DNA of 64,000 bases, from assembly GCF_902706295.1 (NCBI RefSeq), contig NZ_CACSJJ010000012.1, positions 62,001 through 126,000 of the forward strand. Reading direction: 5' to 3'. The position numbers and the translations under genes are program-made. Position 1 is the first letter of the stretch, and each line of letters starts with the position of its first letter. The notes under the pieces were generated by a model. The model did not search any database. It was given only the letters and a program-made list of their open reading frames with translations, and had not been told where the DNA came from. The stretch comes from Arthrobacter sp. 18067 (GTDB taxonomy: Bacteria > Actinomycetota > Actinomycetes > Actinomycetales > Micrococcaceae). Below, one piece after another: positions 43,465-52,931 of the stretch.

Positions 43465-43806
43465 CTAGGCGATGGACGGAACAGCTTCCTCGACGACCTC
43501 GGAAAGCGCAGAAGCACCGGTCAGCTCTGTGTCCCACATGGGAACGCTGTTCACAACGTAATCCCTGGCCGCCGGGCCAACCATGCTCATGCCGGGATAG
43601 ATCCTTTGGCCATTTTCTTTGATGGGCCTGAGGCCCTCACGTTCAAGGGCAGTTTTGAAAGCGGAGTCGGGAACGGGAATTTTGTGTCCAAGAACGCACC
43701 AACTGATGTACAGGCCATAGAAGGTGTCAAAATCCAAGCCGTTCTCAGTGTCGTCCTCAAACACCACGCAGTCGCGAATAAAGCTGCCTATTTGGGTGTC
43801 GGTCAT
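43465..43806 (-). CDS. Small orphan protein resembling a primase C-terminal winged-helix domain
   Basis: The 113-residue protein begins MTDTQIGSFIRDCVVFE and continues DFDTFYGLYISWCVLGHK, then DSAFKTALEREGLRPI. The pattern of a leading helix with Cys, a Y..WC motif, a basic recognition helix and a final G.R recalls the C-terminal winged-helix of phage/plasmid P4-type primases. Here it stands alone without the helicase part and no phage genes are near. It may be a domesticated regulator; similarity is judged by eye. Confidence 0.6.
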   Translation of the reverse strand: MTDTQIGSFIRDCVVFEDDTENGLDFDTFYGLYISWCVLGHKIPVPDSAFKTALEREGLRPIKENGQRIYPGMSMVGPAARDYVVNSVPMWDTELTGASALSEVVEEAVPSIA

Positions 43807-44092
43807 TACGGGGCCTCCGGCGTCGGAAGAAAATACGGGCCGCCGGGCTGCATCAGCGAATGTCCTGTTCCCCCACTATAGACCCCCCGTACCGCGGAGT
43901 AACCGGAAAGCAGATTAACTCTGGGTTTCAAACAGGTTCTGCCCCGCCTGCCGAAACCCTGCCGCGGCAACCGGCCCGCGGACTCTGGCGCCGTCCCCAA
44001 GTTCGGCGTAGCTTCAGATACAGCCACCCACCCCGGAATCAACGTTCCCCCAGCGGAACGGGGAATCAGGGCGTGATGATTGGAGGCAAGAC

Positions 44093-46246
44093 GTGGCTGG
44101 ATGGAACGCAGACACCGCAGCCGGCCCACTGGGCTCCGGCAACGTAACGCTGGTGGAAGGCTCCACGTTCTGCATCTCTGCAGCCAACGGAGACATCAAG
44201 CCTGAGCTGCCGCAAGGCCTGTTCCACTTGGACACACGCATCTTGTCCCGCTGGGAGCTGACCGTCAATGGCCAGACGGTCGAACCCCTGGCGGCAGAGA
44301 CCAAAGAGCCGTACCGGGCCCTGTTCGCAGGCCGAGTGCCTCGCGCGGGTGGCTACGCTGACAGTCCCCTGCTGGTAGAGCGGCTCCGTGAAGTAGGCGC
44401 CGGCATGCTCGAGGAAATCACTATCCGGAACTACTCCAAGGAAGTGGCCGAGTGCAGCATCACGCTGGCGGTCGAAGCCGACTTCGCGGATCTGTTTGAA
44501 GTGAAGGAAGCCCGGATCACCCGCGAATGGAAGGAAACGCGCCGGTTGGAGGGTGACTCGCTGGAGATCCGCGGGCTGTGGGAGGGACTGAAGAAGGGCG
44601 TGATGATCCGTGCCGAAGGAGCCGGAGCCGGGGCCAAAGCCCTGGGTTTCAGGACGAGGATTCCGCCCTATGGGGAATGGAGTACACGAATCAGCGCGAT
44701 GCCCACCCTTGACGGGTCGGCCGCTCCCTTCACCCATCCCGGGCGGGGCGAAATGTCGCCCAGTGATCGGCGGAGGCAGGAATGGGTGGCCAAGATCCCG
44801 GTGATGCAAATTGACAACCGATCCATTGAGAAGACCCTCCGCAGGAGTTACGAGGACCTTGGAGCACTCCGCATCCAGGACCCGGCCCACCCGGACAGGG
44901 TGGTGGTGGCCGCCGGAGCGCCATGGTTCATGACGTTGTTCGGCCGGGACTCGCTCTGGGCTTCCGAGATGGCGCTTCCCGTGGATCCCTCCCTGGCGTT
45001 GGGCACGCTGCGCACGTTGGCTGACCGCCAAGGACGCGAGGTGAACACCGCTACCGAGGAAGAACCCGGCAAGATCCTGCATGAAGTTCGGCTGGACGTC
45101 TCCAGCAGCCTGGCCCTGGGCGGCAAGTCCGCCTACTACGGCAGCGTCGACGCCACTCCCCTTTTTGTCACTGTCCTGGGGTCAGTCAGCCGCTGGGGCT
45201 TCGCCAAGGATGTGATCTCTGAACTCCTCCCCAACGCGGACCGCGCGCTCGAATGGATCAAGGACTACGGTGACCGGGATGGCGACGGCTTTGTGGAGTA
45301 TGGGCGTCCCAACGAGCACGGTCTCATCAACCAGGGCTGGAAGGACTCCTGGGACGGTATCAACTTTGCCGATGGCACCATCGCTGAGCCACCGTTGGCC
45401 CTGTGCGAAGTCCAGGCCTACGTTCATGGCGCCTACATGGCGCGCGCCTGGATGGCTTACGACGACGGCGACCTCAGCTTGGCGGCCGAGCTTCGCGAAC
45501 GCGCGGATCGCCTTAAGAAGAAGTTCAACGAGGAGTTTTGGCTCCCGGACAAGGGCTACTACGCAGTGGCCTTGGATAAGGACAAGCGCCCCGTGGACGC
45601 CTGCGCGTCAAATATGGGGCACTGCCTGTGGTTTGGCTTGGTGGATGAAGACAAGGCCCCCCGTGTGGTGGAGCGGCTGATGTCTCCGGAAATGTTCAGC
45701 GGCTGGGGCGTCCGCACACTTGCCAGCGACATGGGCGCCTACAACCCGGCCAGCTATCACAATGGATCGGTCTGGCCGCACGACAACGCACTGATAGCGG
45801 CCGGGCTCCTCCGGTACGGATTCGTGGAAGAAGCGCAGCGCATAGCCACCGCCCTCCTTGAAGCAGCCGAGTTTTCGGGCGGCAGGCTCCCCGAACTCTT
45901 CTGCGGTTTTCCGCGCGAACAGTTCAGGGAGCCGGTGCCGTACCCCACGGCCTGTTCCCCACAGGCCTGGGCCGCCACCACTCCCATCCAGCTGATCACC
46001 GGACTCATGCGCTACGACGCCCACATTTCCTTGGGCGGCGTCTGGCTCGATCCGGTATTGCCCGAGTCCTACGGCGACCTGCACATCAGCAATGCCCCCA
46101 TGGGAAGCGGGCGCATCACCATCGACGTGGTCGGTTCTTCCTCCCGGGTTGAGGGACTTCCCGAAGGTTTGACACTCCACCGTGCCCAACGGCCGTGGAT
46201 CACCGAGCTCGTGGAACGGGCCGAGCTGCGCCGTAATGAGCCCTAG
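44093..46246 (+). CDS. Glycogen debranching enzyme-like amylo-alpha-1,6-glucosidase
   Basis: The 717-residue protein has an N-terminal glycogen-debranching/bacterial alpha-L-rhamnosidase-like beta domain (FHLDTRILSRWELTVNG) and a C-terminal (alpha/alpha)6 barrel. The barrel includes PWFMTLFGRDSLWASEM, NQGWKDSWDGINFADG and SVWPHDNALIAAGL, whose acidic residues are candidate catalytic acid and base. The GTG start has a TTGGAGG ribosome site. Family members hydrolyse alpha-1,6 branches or related glycosides, often in trehalose or stress metabolism. It is monocistronic and converges on the betaine reductase gene with no gap. Confidence 0.88.
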   Translation: MAGWNADTAAGPLGSGNVTLVEGSTFCISAANGDIKPELPQGLFHLDTRILSRWELTVNGQTVEPLAAETKEPYRALFAGRVPRAGGYADSPLLVERLREVGAGMLEEITIRNYSKEVAECSITLAVEADFADLFEVKEARITREWKETRRLEGDSLEIRGLWEGLKKGVMIRAEGAGAGAKALGFRTRIPPYGEWSTRISAMPTLDGSAAPFTHPGRGEMSPSDRRRQEWVAKIPVMQIDNRSIEKTLRRSYEDLGALRIQDPAHPDRVVVAAGAPWFMTLFGRDSLWASEMALPVDPSLALGTLRTLADRQGREVNTATEEEPGKILHEVRLDVSSSLALGGKSAYYGSVDATPLFVTVLGSVSRWGFAKDVISELLPNADRALEWIKDYGDRDGDGFVEYGRPNEHGLINQGWKDSWDGINFADGTIAEPPLALCEVQAYVHGAYMARAWMAYDDGDLSLAAELRERADRLKKKFNEEFWLPDKGYYAVALDKDKRPVDACASNMGHCLWFGLVDEDKAPRVVERLMSPEMFSGWGVRTLASDMGAYNPASYHNGSVWPHDNALIAAGLLRYGFVEEAQRIATALLEAAEFSGGRLPELFCGFPREQFREPVPYPTACSPQAWAATTPIQLITGLMRYDAHISLGGVWLDPVLPESYGDLHISNAPMGSGRITIDVVGSSSRVEGLPEGLTLHRAQRPWITELVERAELRRNEP

Positions 46247-47656
46247 CTAAGCGTCGATCACCATATCGGTCAGGGCCGTGGAACAGCAGGGCAGGAACTT
46301 GCCTGCGTCGATTTCCCGTGCCCGGATGCCGCCCTGGTGGTTCATCTCGACGTCACCGGAAAGCTTGACCACCTTGCAGGAGCCACACATGCCTTCCTTG
46401 CAGTTCGCGCCGATCCTGACGCCCGCTCGCTGGGCCGGACCGAGGATATGTTCGGTCGGGTCGATGCGCACATTGATGCCGGTGCGCAGGAAGGACAGGG
46501 TGAGGCTTCCCGTTCCCACCGTGTCAAAGCTCGAAGCATCGGGGGCCGCCGCCTCCGCTGCCTTATCCGAACCGCCGTCGGAAGTTTCGGGCGCGTCAGC
46601 GTCGACAGTTTCCAGTGGCAACCCCGTGGCCTTCAGGGTTCCCTCGGCGTCGTAACCAGGCTCGTAGAGTCCAAACGCCGTGGGCTGGCTTTCGTAGTAG
46701 TCCTCGGCGGAATCGGCGATCTCCTCCGCGATTTCCTCTGCGATGTCCGCCGCATGCGCAAGCTCCGCCTGGTATTCAAGGATCGTCTGGCGGTCTCCCG
46801 TGAAGAATTCCATGTGGATGGAGGTCTCGTCGACGCCCACCTTCCCCAGAAGCTCGGTGGCCGTGTTCAGGTAGCCCTCGGGGCCGCAGGCGTAGACCTG
46901 GCGGCCGTTGGCATCCGGGGCGACCTCCTCCAGCATGGCCGCTGTCAGCCTTCCGCTCAGCCCTTCCCAGTCCTCGGGCTTGCCGCGATCACCCAGGGAG
47001 TAGAAGACCTTGATGCGCGAGTCCACGGAGGCGATGTAGGCGAGCTCCTTGTTGAAGGCAAAGCCCTCAGCCGCCGCTCCGTGATAGAGCACCACTACGT
47101 CGGCCTCTCCCGGCAGGGAGTGAATGGTACGCACCATCGACATGATGGGCGTGATCCCTGCTCCGGCGGCCAGCAGGAGGTACCGTGCCCGCCGGTCCGC
47201 GTCAGGCAGGTGGAATGCCCCTACTGGTCCCAGCATCTCCAAAACAGTGCCGGGTTTGATGTTCTCGTGCACCCACGGTGAGACCAGGCCCGTGGCATCC
47301 CGTTTGACGGTGATGTCGAAGGTCCACGGCTTGGTGGGAGCGCTGGACAGGGAGTAGCTGCGGTCCGCCGGATCCTGGTCCTCGCCGTTCACAGGGAAAG
47401 CAACGTTCACGTACTGGCCCGCACGGAACGCCAGGGGCGCCCCGTCGGAGCGACGGAACACGAACGTCCTCATGCCGCCCACCTCTGGGACGATCTCGAC
47501 ACATTCGGCCATGAACTCCTGCGGATGCCACGGACCCAAGGCGCGGGCGGCACTGGCTGGCCCCTCGGTACTGCCCATCACCCTGTTCCACGGCATCTCA
47601 AGGCCGCGAATGCGATGTGGTTCCTGGACTACCATCTCAGTGAGGAGTTCTGTCAT
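46247..47656 (-). CDS. gbcB: Glycine betaine demethylase reductase subunit (GbcB-like), extended
   Basis: The 469-residue flavo-iron-sulfur reductase has an FAD domain (RAGQYVNVAFPV, RSYSLSSAPTKP), an NAD domain (LLLAAGAGITPIMSMV) and a C-terminal plant-type [2Fe-2S] domain (GANCKEGMCGSCKVV with a fourth cysteine in FLPCCS). A roughly 75-residue acidic segment rich in Glu, Asp and Ala separates the NAD and ferredoxin domains, making it about 100 residues longer than typical GbcB. The ATG at 47656 overlaps the oxygenase stop by 4 nt. It passes electrons from NADH to the Rieske oxygenase encoded immediately upstream. Confidence 0.88.
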   Translation of the reverse strand: MTELLTEMVVQEPHRIRGLEMPWNRVMGSTEGPASAARALGPWHPQEFMAECVEIVPEVGGMRTFVFRRSDGAPLAFRAGQYVNVAFPVNGEDQDPADRSYSLSSAPTKPWTFDITVKRDATGLVSPWVHENIKPGTVLEMLGPVGAFHLPDADRRARYLLLAAGAGITPIMSMVRTIHSLPGEADVVVLYHGAAAEGFAFNKELAYIASVDSRIKVFYSLGDRGKPEDWEGLSGRLTAAMLEEVAPDANGRQVYACGPEGYLNTATELLGKVGVDETSIHMEFFTGDRQTILEYQAELAHAADIAEEIAEEIADSAEDYYESQPTAFGLYEPGYDAEGTLKATGLPLETVDADAPETSDGGSDKAAEAAAPDASSFDTVGTGSLTLSFLRTGINVRIDPTEHILGPAQRAGVRIGANCKEGMCGSCKVVKLSGDVEMNHQGGIRAREIDAGKFLPCCSTALTDMVIDA

Positions 47657-48954
47657 GCCAAGTGCTCCTGGACGCGCTGCACGTACCAGTTGATGAAGGC
47701 CTCCACCTGGTACTCGCTCTTCATGTAGGGGCCGGGCTCGTAGGCGGGGCTGCCTGCGCCCGTCTGGCACAGCTCCACGAACTCCTTGTCCTGCAGGTTG
47801 GTCTGCTTCCAGGTGTAGGTGAGCTTCTCCAGGTCGTAGTCCACGCCTTCCACGGCGTCGTCGGCTACCAGCCAGGTGGTGCGGACCAGGGACTGGTGTT
47901 CGTTGATGGGGAAGACGCCGAAGGTGATGACATGGTCGCTCTGGAAGTGGAACCAGCTGTTGGGCTGCAAGTGCATCGAGCAGCGGCCAAGGCGGAAGTC
48001 CGGCAAGTCACCGAGCAGCTTCTTGGAGAGCCTGCGCCCATCGGCCGAGAACGATTCGCCCTCGCCGTCGAGCGATTCACGTGAGATGCGGATTCCCGCA
48101 ATGCGGGTATCGAGCTCCTCCACCACCTCGTAGGGAAGGCCGTAGCGGCGGCAACGCTCTTCGAGCGAGGACTGTGCTTCCTTATTGCGGTCCCACACCT
48201 CTTCAAGGTGGGCAGGGATCAGGCCTTCCGTCAGGCCCCAGGTGGGGAAGAGGGAACAGGCGAGCTCCGGGTGTCCGTCGCAGTGGTAGCACTCACGGTT
48301 GTTCTCCATGACGAGCTTCCAGTTGCCTTCCTCGATGATGTTCTGCTGGTAGGCGACTTTCGTCTTCGACAGATCGTGGGGTGCGAGGTACGGCTCCAAG
48401 ATCTTGGACGTTTCGTCAAAATCTGCCGGCGGCTCGTCTGCGATGCAGACGAAGATGAGTCCGGCCACCACACGGCTGTGGGCGCGCTTGAGGCCGAAGC
48501 AGCCCTTGTCGAACTTCGTCTCTCCCGGTGCCGAGGCGTGGATCAGGTTGCCCTCCGGGGAATATGTCCAGGAGTGGTAGCCGCAGACCAGGTTGCCTGT
48601 TGAGCCGGCGGGCTCGGTGAGGACGCGGGCACCGCGGTGGCGGCACACGTTGTGCAGGACGTTCACGCCGCCGTCGTCATTGCGCAGCACGATCAGGGAG
48701 TAGGGACCATAGTCGACCGTGACGTAGTCGCCCGGCTCCGGCAGCTCGGCGACGCTGCCGGCAAAAATCCAGTGCTGGCCAAAAATGGCTTCCATGTCGA
48801 TCTTGAAAATCGTGGCATCGGTGTAGAAGGGGGCATCGAGGGAATATCCCTTACGCCGGAACTCGAACAATCCGCTGATCTCTGCCAGCTGCTCTGCAGG
48901 CAAGGACGAAGCGAGTTTTCCGCGTGAGGTGAGGGGCAAGACTGGTACAGACAT
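47653..48954 (-). CDS. gbcA: Rieske oxygenase subunit, glycine betaine demethylase (GbcA-like)
   Basis: The 433-residue ring-hydroxylating-type oxygenase has a Rieske cluster formed by C104-x-H106 (CRHRGA) and C124-x2-H127 (CGYHSW). A mononuclear iron site follows in NNRECYHCDGHPEL. Homologues demethylate glycine betaine to dimethylglycine, releasing formaldehyde. A GGAGG ribosome site precedes the ATG. It is paired with its reductase, and dimethylglycine oxidase is encoded 6 kb away, which makes betaine a better substrate guess than choline or stachydrine. A LysR gene is divergent. Confidence 0.9.
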   Translation of the reverse strand: MSVPVLPLTSRGKLASSLPAEQLAEISGLFEFRRKGYSLDAPFYTDATIFKIDMEAIFGQHWIFAGSVAELPEPGDYVTVDYGPYSLIVLRNDDGGVNVLHNVCRHRGARVLTEPAGSTGNLVCGYHSWTYSPEGNLIHASAPGETKFDKGCFGLKRAHSRVVAGLIFVCIADEPPADFDETSKILEPYLAPHDLSKTKVAYQQNIIEEGNWKLVMENNRECYHCDGHPELACSLFPTWGLTEGLIPAHLEEVWDRNKEAQSSLEERCRRYGLPYEVVEELDTRIAGIRISRESLDGEGESFSADGRRLSKKLLGDLPDFRLGRCSMHLQPNSWFHFQSDHVITFGVFPINEHQSLVRTTWLVADDAVEGVDYDLEKLTYTWKQTNLQDKEFVELCQTGAGSPAYEPGPYMKSEYQVEAFINWYVQRVQEHLA

Positions 48955-49115
48955 ATGTTTCCTCCCAGGAGGCGTGGGTAAGAGTGTGTTTCGTGGGGAG
49001 CGCGGCTGCTTGGGGCGCGAGCGGCGATGTCGAAAACCTTGTATTCATGAGATTAGGGATGATTGAACCGCAACAAAAGCGCAAGATTTGAAAGATAACC
49101 GTGCACAATAGGTGC

Positions 49116-50048
49116 ATGATTGATGCGAGGCTCATCACACTTCGGGTGTTTGCCCGGTGCGGCACCATTGGCGCAACCGCAGAGCTCACAGGCTATTCCC
49201 CCTCCGCCGTCTCCGCGCAGCTGCGGGAGCTCCAGCGCATGCTGGGAATGCAGCTGCTGACCAAGGACGGCCGGGGCGTACGCCTGACCGCCACGGGCCG
49301 CTTTCTCGTGGCGGGATCGGACAGCCTCATTGCTGAATGGGAGAGCCTGCGTGCCGCGGCCATGGAGGCAGGCGACCAGGTACAGTCCCGCTTTGGGCTC
49401 GGCGGATTCTCGACGGCGGCCGCGCAGTTGCTCGCGCCGCTGGCCGCCACCCTGCGCTCAACACGCCCGCTGCTGGAGGTACAGGTACTCGAGGCCAACC
49501 CGGCCCGCTGCTTCGACTTACTGGTGGCCGAACGAATCGACCTGGCGGTCATCGTCGCCATGCAATCCGACACCTACATCGAGGACGATCCTCGCTTCGA
49601 ACAGACCGTTCTCCTCGACGATCCCTTGGACGTGATCATTCCCGCTGACCACCCGTTGGCATCGCGGGAAACGGTGACGCTCGAAGAGCTCGCATCGGAA
49701 CCATGGATCACCGAAGCCGCCGGATCCACCTACCATGCCCTTTTCACGGCGGCGTTCACGGCCGTCGGGGTGACACCGCGGATTGCCCATGAGGCGGTTG
49801 AATGGGAAACCCAAATCGCCTTCGTCGGAGCGGGACTGGGTGTGGGCCTGCTCCCCCGGCTGGCACCCTTGCATAGCACCGAAAACGTGGTTCGACTGCG
49901 CATCAGCGGCAAAGGCAGGCCCTCACGTCGCATCGTCGCTGCGGTTCGCAGGGGCAGCATCGCCTCGCCCCTCATCCAGGAGTCGCTCGGCATTCTTCAG
50001 GACAGCGCCCACAGGATCCTCACGGCCCGCCCCGAGGACGACCGCTGA
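49116..50048 (+). CDS. LysR family transcriptional regulator
   Basis: The 310-residue protein has an N-terminal LysR helix-turn-helix (LITLRVFARCGTIGATAELT, then YSPSAVSAQLRELQRMLG) and a periplasmic-binding-like effector domain (FGLGGFSTAAAQLLAPLAAT, GLGVGLLPRLAPL). The ATG at 49116 overlaps an inverted repeat TGCAC-N5-GTGCA (49102-49116) of LysR type, suggesting autoregulation. It is divergent from the Rieske oxygenase gene and is its likely activator. Confidence 0.9.
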   Translation: MIDARLITLRVFARCGTIGATAELTGYSPSAVSAQLRELQRMLGMQLLTKDGRGVRLTATGRFLVAGSDSLIAEWESLRAAAMEAGDQVQSRFGLGGFSTAAAQLLAPLAATLRSTRPLLEVQVLEANPARCFDLLVAERIDLAVIVAMQSDTYIEDDPRFEQTVLLDDPLDVIIPADHPLASRETVTLEELASEPWITEAAGSTYHALFTAAFTAVGVTPRIAHEAVEWETQIAFVGAGLGVGLLPRLAPLHSTENVVRLRISGKGRPSRRIVAAVRRGSIASPLIQESLGILQDSAHRILTARPEDDR

Positions 50049-50068
50049 GCATCGTCCGGGCAAGACTT

Positions 50069-50109
50069 ATGCGCCCGTCACCTCACGGACTGTGGGGCAA
50101 CGGGCGCAT
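50069..50109. terminator. Hairpin between convergent LysR and MFS genes
   Basis: ATGCGCCCGT (50069-50078) pairs with ACGGGCGCAT (50100-50109) in a perfect 10-bp stem with a 21-nt loop. It lies between the LysR stop at 50048 and the MFS stop at 50173 and may terminate both. Confidence 0.55.
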
Positions 50110-50172
50110 TGGCCCCTTAACAGGTCCAGGAAAGCCCGACGGCGTCACTCACCTGGACTTTGACGGACGCCT

Positions 50173-51579
50173 TTACTGGACAACTGCGGCGTCAGCCTGT
50201 TTCCCGCTGGCTGAAGAGGGGGTGGTGTCCTGGCCGCCGGCAGCTGCCGCCAGGGACATCCCTTTGGTCTCTTCCGCCATCAGGACACAGATCAACCACC
50301 CGAGCGCGGTAAGGCCGGCAGCAGCCAGCATGGTGGGCCCGATGCCCCAGTCGCGCAGGGCGAAGGGAATCACGAAAGTACCAATCGCAGCGCCGATCCG
50401 GCTGGCACCGGTGGTAATGCCGATGGCGCTTGCCCGGACCTCGGTGGGAAAGAGCTCACTGGGGTATGCCCATTCCAGGATGTTCGGCCCTCCTGAGAAA
50501 AAGGCGTACATGCAGAAGCAGGCAATAATGATCGCCACGGGGGCTCCCGGAGCAAATCCGAGGACGAAGAGTGGGATCGCCATGAGGGCGAAGCTCCAGA
50601 TAATGAGTGGCCTGCGGCCTACAGTCTCCACCAGGCGAAGAGCGGGAAGGCAACCGAGCAGGAAGACCGCGTTGATGATCACAGAGCCGAGGTTGGCCAT
50701 ATTGCCTTCGCCCAGGCCGAACGAGCTGAGTATGACAGGCCCGAACGTGAAAATTGCGAACAGCGGCGTTACTTGAAGGATGTAGAAAGCACTGCAAAAG
50801 AACAGTCGCTTGGGGTACGGACGGCGCAACAGCATGGAGAAATCAACTTTGCCCTTTATTGCTGCCTGCATGGGCGACTCCGCTTCCGCCGCAAACACAG
50901 CGGCCGCATCCACCTGGTCTCCCAGCCCCACACGCAGAGCATCCTCCGCTTCCTTCCGTCGGCCGTTGTTCAGCAGCCAGCGGGGTGATTCAGGAATGCC
51001 GTGCCGCATGGCCAGGACAGCAACACCCAACACGGCAGAGCTGCCCAACATCCAGCGCCAACTTTCGGGGCCGAACACCTCGGACATGACGAAGCCAACC
51101 AAGGAGGCCAGTGCAGCGCCCGCGAACCAACCTGTGATCAACATGCCCAGCATCTTTCCCCGACGCTTTTGGGGCAACCATTCCGCCAACAGTGCGCTGG
51201 CGATGGGATAGTCGGCCCCGATGGCGAGTCCCACAATGAAGCGCAGGATGATCAGTTGGGTTGCATCCTGCACCACGAATTGAAGGGCAGACGCAATCAC
51301 CAGCGCCCACAAGTCAATGGTGTACATCAGGCGCCGGCCGATTTTGTCCGTCAACGGCCCAAGGAACAGGGCACCGAAAAAGATACCCACCAGAGCCGAG
51401 GCGCCGATGAGGCTGACTTCAAGCTCGTTGGCACCGAATTGTGCCGTCAGCCCCACCATGGCGATGCCAATGATGCTCAGCATGTATCCGTCAAGGAGCG
51501 GGCCGCCCATGCAGCCGACGACGAGTTTGCGATGGAAGGGAGAAAAGCGTGCTGAATCAAGAGTGGAGCTAAGTCCCAT
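50173..51579 (-). CDS. MFS transporter, metabolite:H+ symporter type
   Basis: The 468-residue protein has 12 membrane helices and MFS signatures GPLTDKIGRRLMYT and ADYPIASALLAEWLPQKRRGKMLGML. The central loop carries a short cytoplasmic domain (PRWLLNNGRRKEAEDALRVGLG), as in sugar-porter and aromatic-acid symporter families. The ATG at 51579 follows AAAGGAG. It stands between betaine demethylase and pdxS, and its promoter has a CTGATATATGAG site like those before pdxS and purU, so import of betaine, dimethylglycine or a related compound is plausible. Confidence 0.85.
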   Translation of the reverse strand: MGLSSTLDSARFSPFHRKLVVGCMGGPLLDGYMLSIIGIAMVGLTAQFGANELEVSLIGASALVGIFFGALFLGPLTDKIGRRLMYTIDLWALVIASALQFVVQDATQLIILRFIVGLAIGADYPIASALLAEWLPQKRRGKMLGMLITGWFAGAALASLVGFVMSEVFGPESWRWMLGSSAVLGVAVLAMRHGIPESPRWLLNNGRRKEAEDALRVGLGDQVDAAAVFAAEAESPMQAAIKGKVDFSMLLRRPYPKRLFFCSAFYILQVTPLFAIFTFGPVILSSFGLGEGNMANLGSVIINAVFLLGCLPALRLVETVGRRPLIIWSFALMAIPLFVLGFAPGAPVAIIIACFCMYAFFSGGPNILEWAYPSELFPTEVRASAIGITTGASRIGAAIGTFVIPFALRDWGIGPTMLAAAGLTALGWLICVLMAEETKGMSLAAAAGGQDTTPSSASGKQADAAVVQ

Positions 51580-51646
51580 GGTTCTCCTTTGCCCGTGCCT
51601 TTCCGCGACGCTGCGAAAAGGCAAAAATATACTAGACATGTAAAGA

Positions 51647-51658
51647 CTGATATATGAG
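51647..51658. promoter_or_regulatory. Putative GntR site upstream of the MFS gene
   Basis: CTGATATATGAG fits the pattern CTNATATATNAG shared with sites at 52856-52867 and 53687-53698. It lies 68-79 bp upstream of the MFS start. Confidence 0.45.
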
Positions 51659-51856
51659 AACGTAGAGTTCGGCGTCAGGGCCTGTCAATCTGTTACATCC
51701 CCTGGCGGGACGCCTCAGGCCCAGACCTCGTAGCCCGTCGATTTATCAAACAGCTTCCTGGTGGAGAGCCCCTCCCAACCCAAACACTCCCTAAACGGAG
51801 CGGTGAGCGCTGATCCGGCAGCGTGCATAAAAGGGCCCCACCGGGCGCAACGGAAC

Positions 51857-52771
51857 TTACCAGCCGCGTTCTGCGAGGCGGTGGGGCTGGGGGATTTCGT
51901 CGACGTTGATGCCGACCATCGCTTCGCCCAGACCACGGGAGACCTTGGCGATGACGTCGGGATCGTCGTAGTAAGCAGTGGCATTGACGACGGCGGCGGC
52001 GCGTTCTGCGGGGTAGCCGGACTTGAAGATCCCCGAACCAACGAACACACCGTCAGCGCCGAGCTGCATCATCATCGCAGCATCAGCCGGGGTCGCGATG
52101 CCACCGGCGGTGAACAACACCACGGGAAGCTTGCCGGTCGCGGCAACTTCCTTGACCAGCTCGTACGGGGCCTGCAGTTCCTTGGCCGCAACGTACAGCT
52201 CGTCCTCGGGCAGGGCGGCGAGCTTGGCGACCTCGGAACGGATCTTGCGCATGTGCCCGGTGGCGTTGGAAACATCGCCGGTGCCGGCTTCACCCTTGGA
52301 CCGGATCATGGCCGCGCCCTCGTTGATGCGGCGCAGGGCCTCACCGAGGTTGGTGGCGCCACAGACGAAGGGAACCGTGAAGTTCCACTTGTCGATGTGG
52401 TTGATGTAGTCGGCCGGGGTCAGGACCTCGGACTCGTCGATGTAGTCCACACCGAGGGACTGCAGGACCTGGGCTTCGACGAAGTGGCCGATGCGGGCCT
52501 TGGCCATGACCGGAATGGACACGGCGGCGATGATCGCATCGATCATGTCGGGATCGGACATGCGGGACACGCCACCCTGGGCGCGGATATCGGCCGGGAC
52601 GCGCTCGAGCGCCATGACGGCGACGGCACCGGCGTCTTCGGCGATGCGGGCCTGCTCGACGTTAACGACGTCCATGATGACGCCGCCCTTGAGCATCTCC
52701 GCCATGCCCCGCTTAACGCGGCTGCTGCCCATGAGTGGAATGTGTTCGAAAAGGAGGGGTCTTGTAGTCAC
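51857..52771 (-). CDS. pdxS: Pyridoxal 5'-phosphate synthase lyase subunit
   Basis: The 304-residue (beta/alpha)8 barrel is intact, with [17 protein letters not shown], both catalytic lysine regions (MAKARIGH and [13 protein letters not shown]) and [19 protein letters not shown]. It builds PLP from ribose 5-phosphate and glyceraldehyde 3-phosphate using ammonia from PdxT. The GTG at 52771 follows TTGGAG at 6-nt spacing; a TTG at 52783 is the alternative. No pdxT follows: downstream is the MFS promoter. Its presence among betaine genes with a shared operator is unusual. Confidence 0.95.
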   Translation of the reverse strand: MTTRPLLFEHIPLMGSSRVKRGMAEMLKGGVIMDVVNVEQARIAEDAGAVAVMALERVPADIRAQGGVSRMSDPDMIDAIIAAVSIPVMAKARIGHFVEAQVLQSLGVDYIDESEVLTPADYINHIDKWNFTVPFVCGATNLGEALRRINEGAAMIRSKGEAGTGDVSNATGHMRKIRSEVAKLAALPEDELYVAAKELQAPYELVKEVAATGKLPVVLFTAGGIATPADAAMMMQLGADGVFVGSGIFKSGYPAERAAAVVNATAYYDDPDVIAKVSRGLGEAMVGINVDEIPQPHRLAERGW

Positions 52772-52855
52772 TGGATACTCCAAGGGCTGAGGGCTGTGAT
52801 TGCATCACAAGCACCTGGATTCAGGAGACTGGCAAAAAGACCGCGTGATATCCGG

Positions 52856-52867
52856 GTGATATATTAG
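52856..52867. promoter_or_regulatory. Putative GntR site upstream of pdxS
   Basis: Read on the minus strand this is CTAATATATCAC, differing by the last base from CTAATATATCAG upstream of purU. GTGATATCC just beside it repeats part of the motif. It lies about 85-95 bp upstream of the pdxS start, on the 3' side of the GntR gene. Confidence 0.5.
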
Positions 52868-52931
52868 TGAGCGTTTTCAGTATGCAATTCCCGCAGCGCC
52901 CAGTCAACAGCTCGGAATGCGCCAGCAGGCA

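Noticed and set aside
43807..44092. Gene in the 286-bp gap before the debranching enzyme
   Set aside because: Only short frames without ribosome sites are present; the gap is probably the divergent promoter region.
51715..51828. 37-codon minus-strand ORF after pdxS ending in KLFDKSTGYEVWA
   Set aside because: It might be the tail of a lost gene, but it is too short, has no ribosome site and I could not match it to a family; it is not a pdxT remnant.
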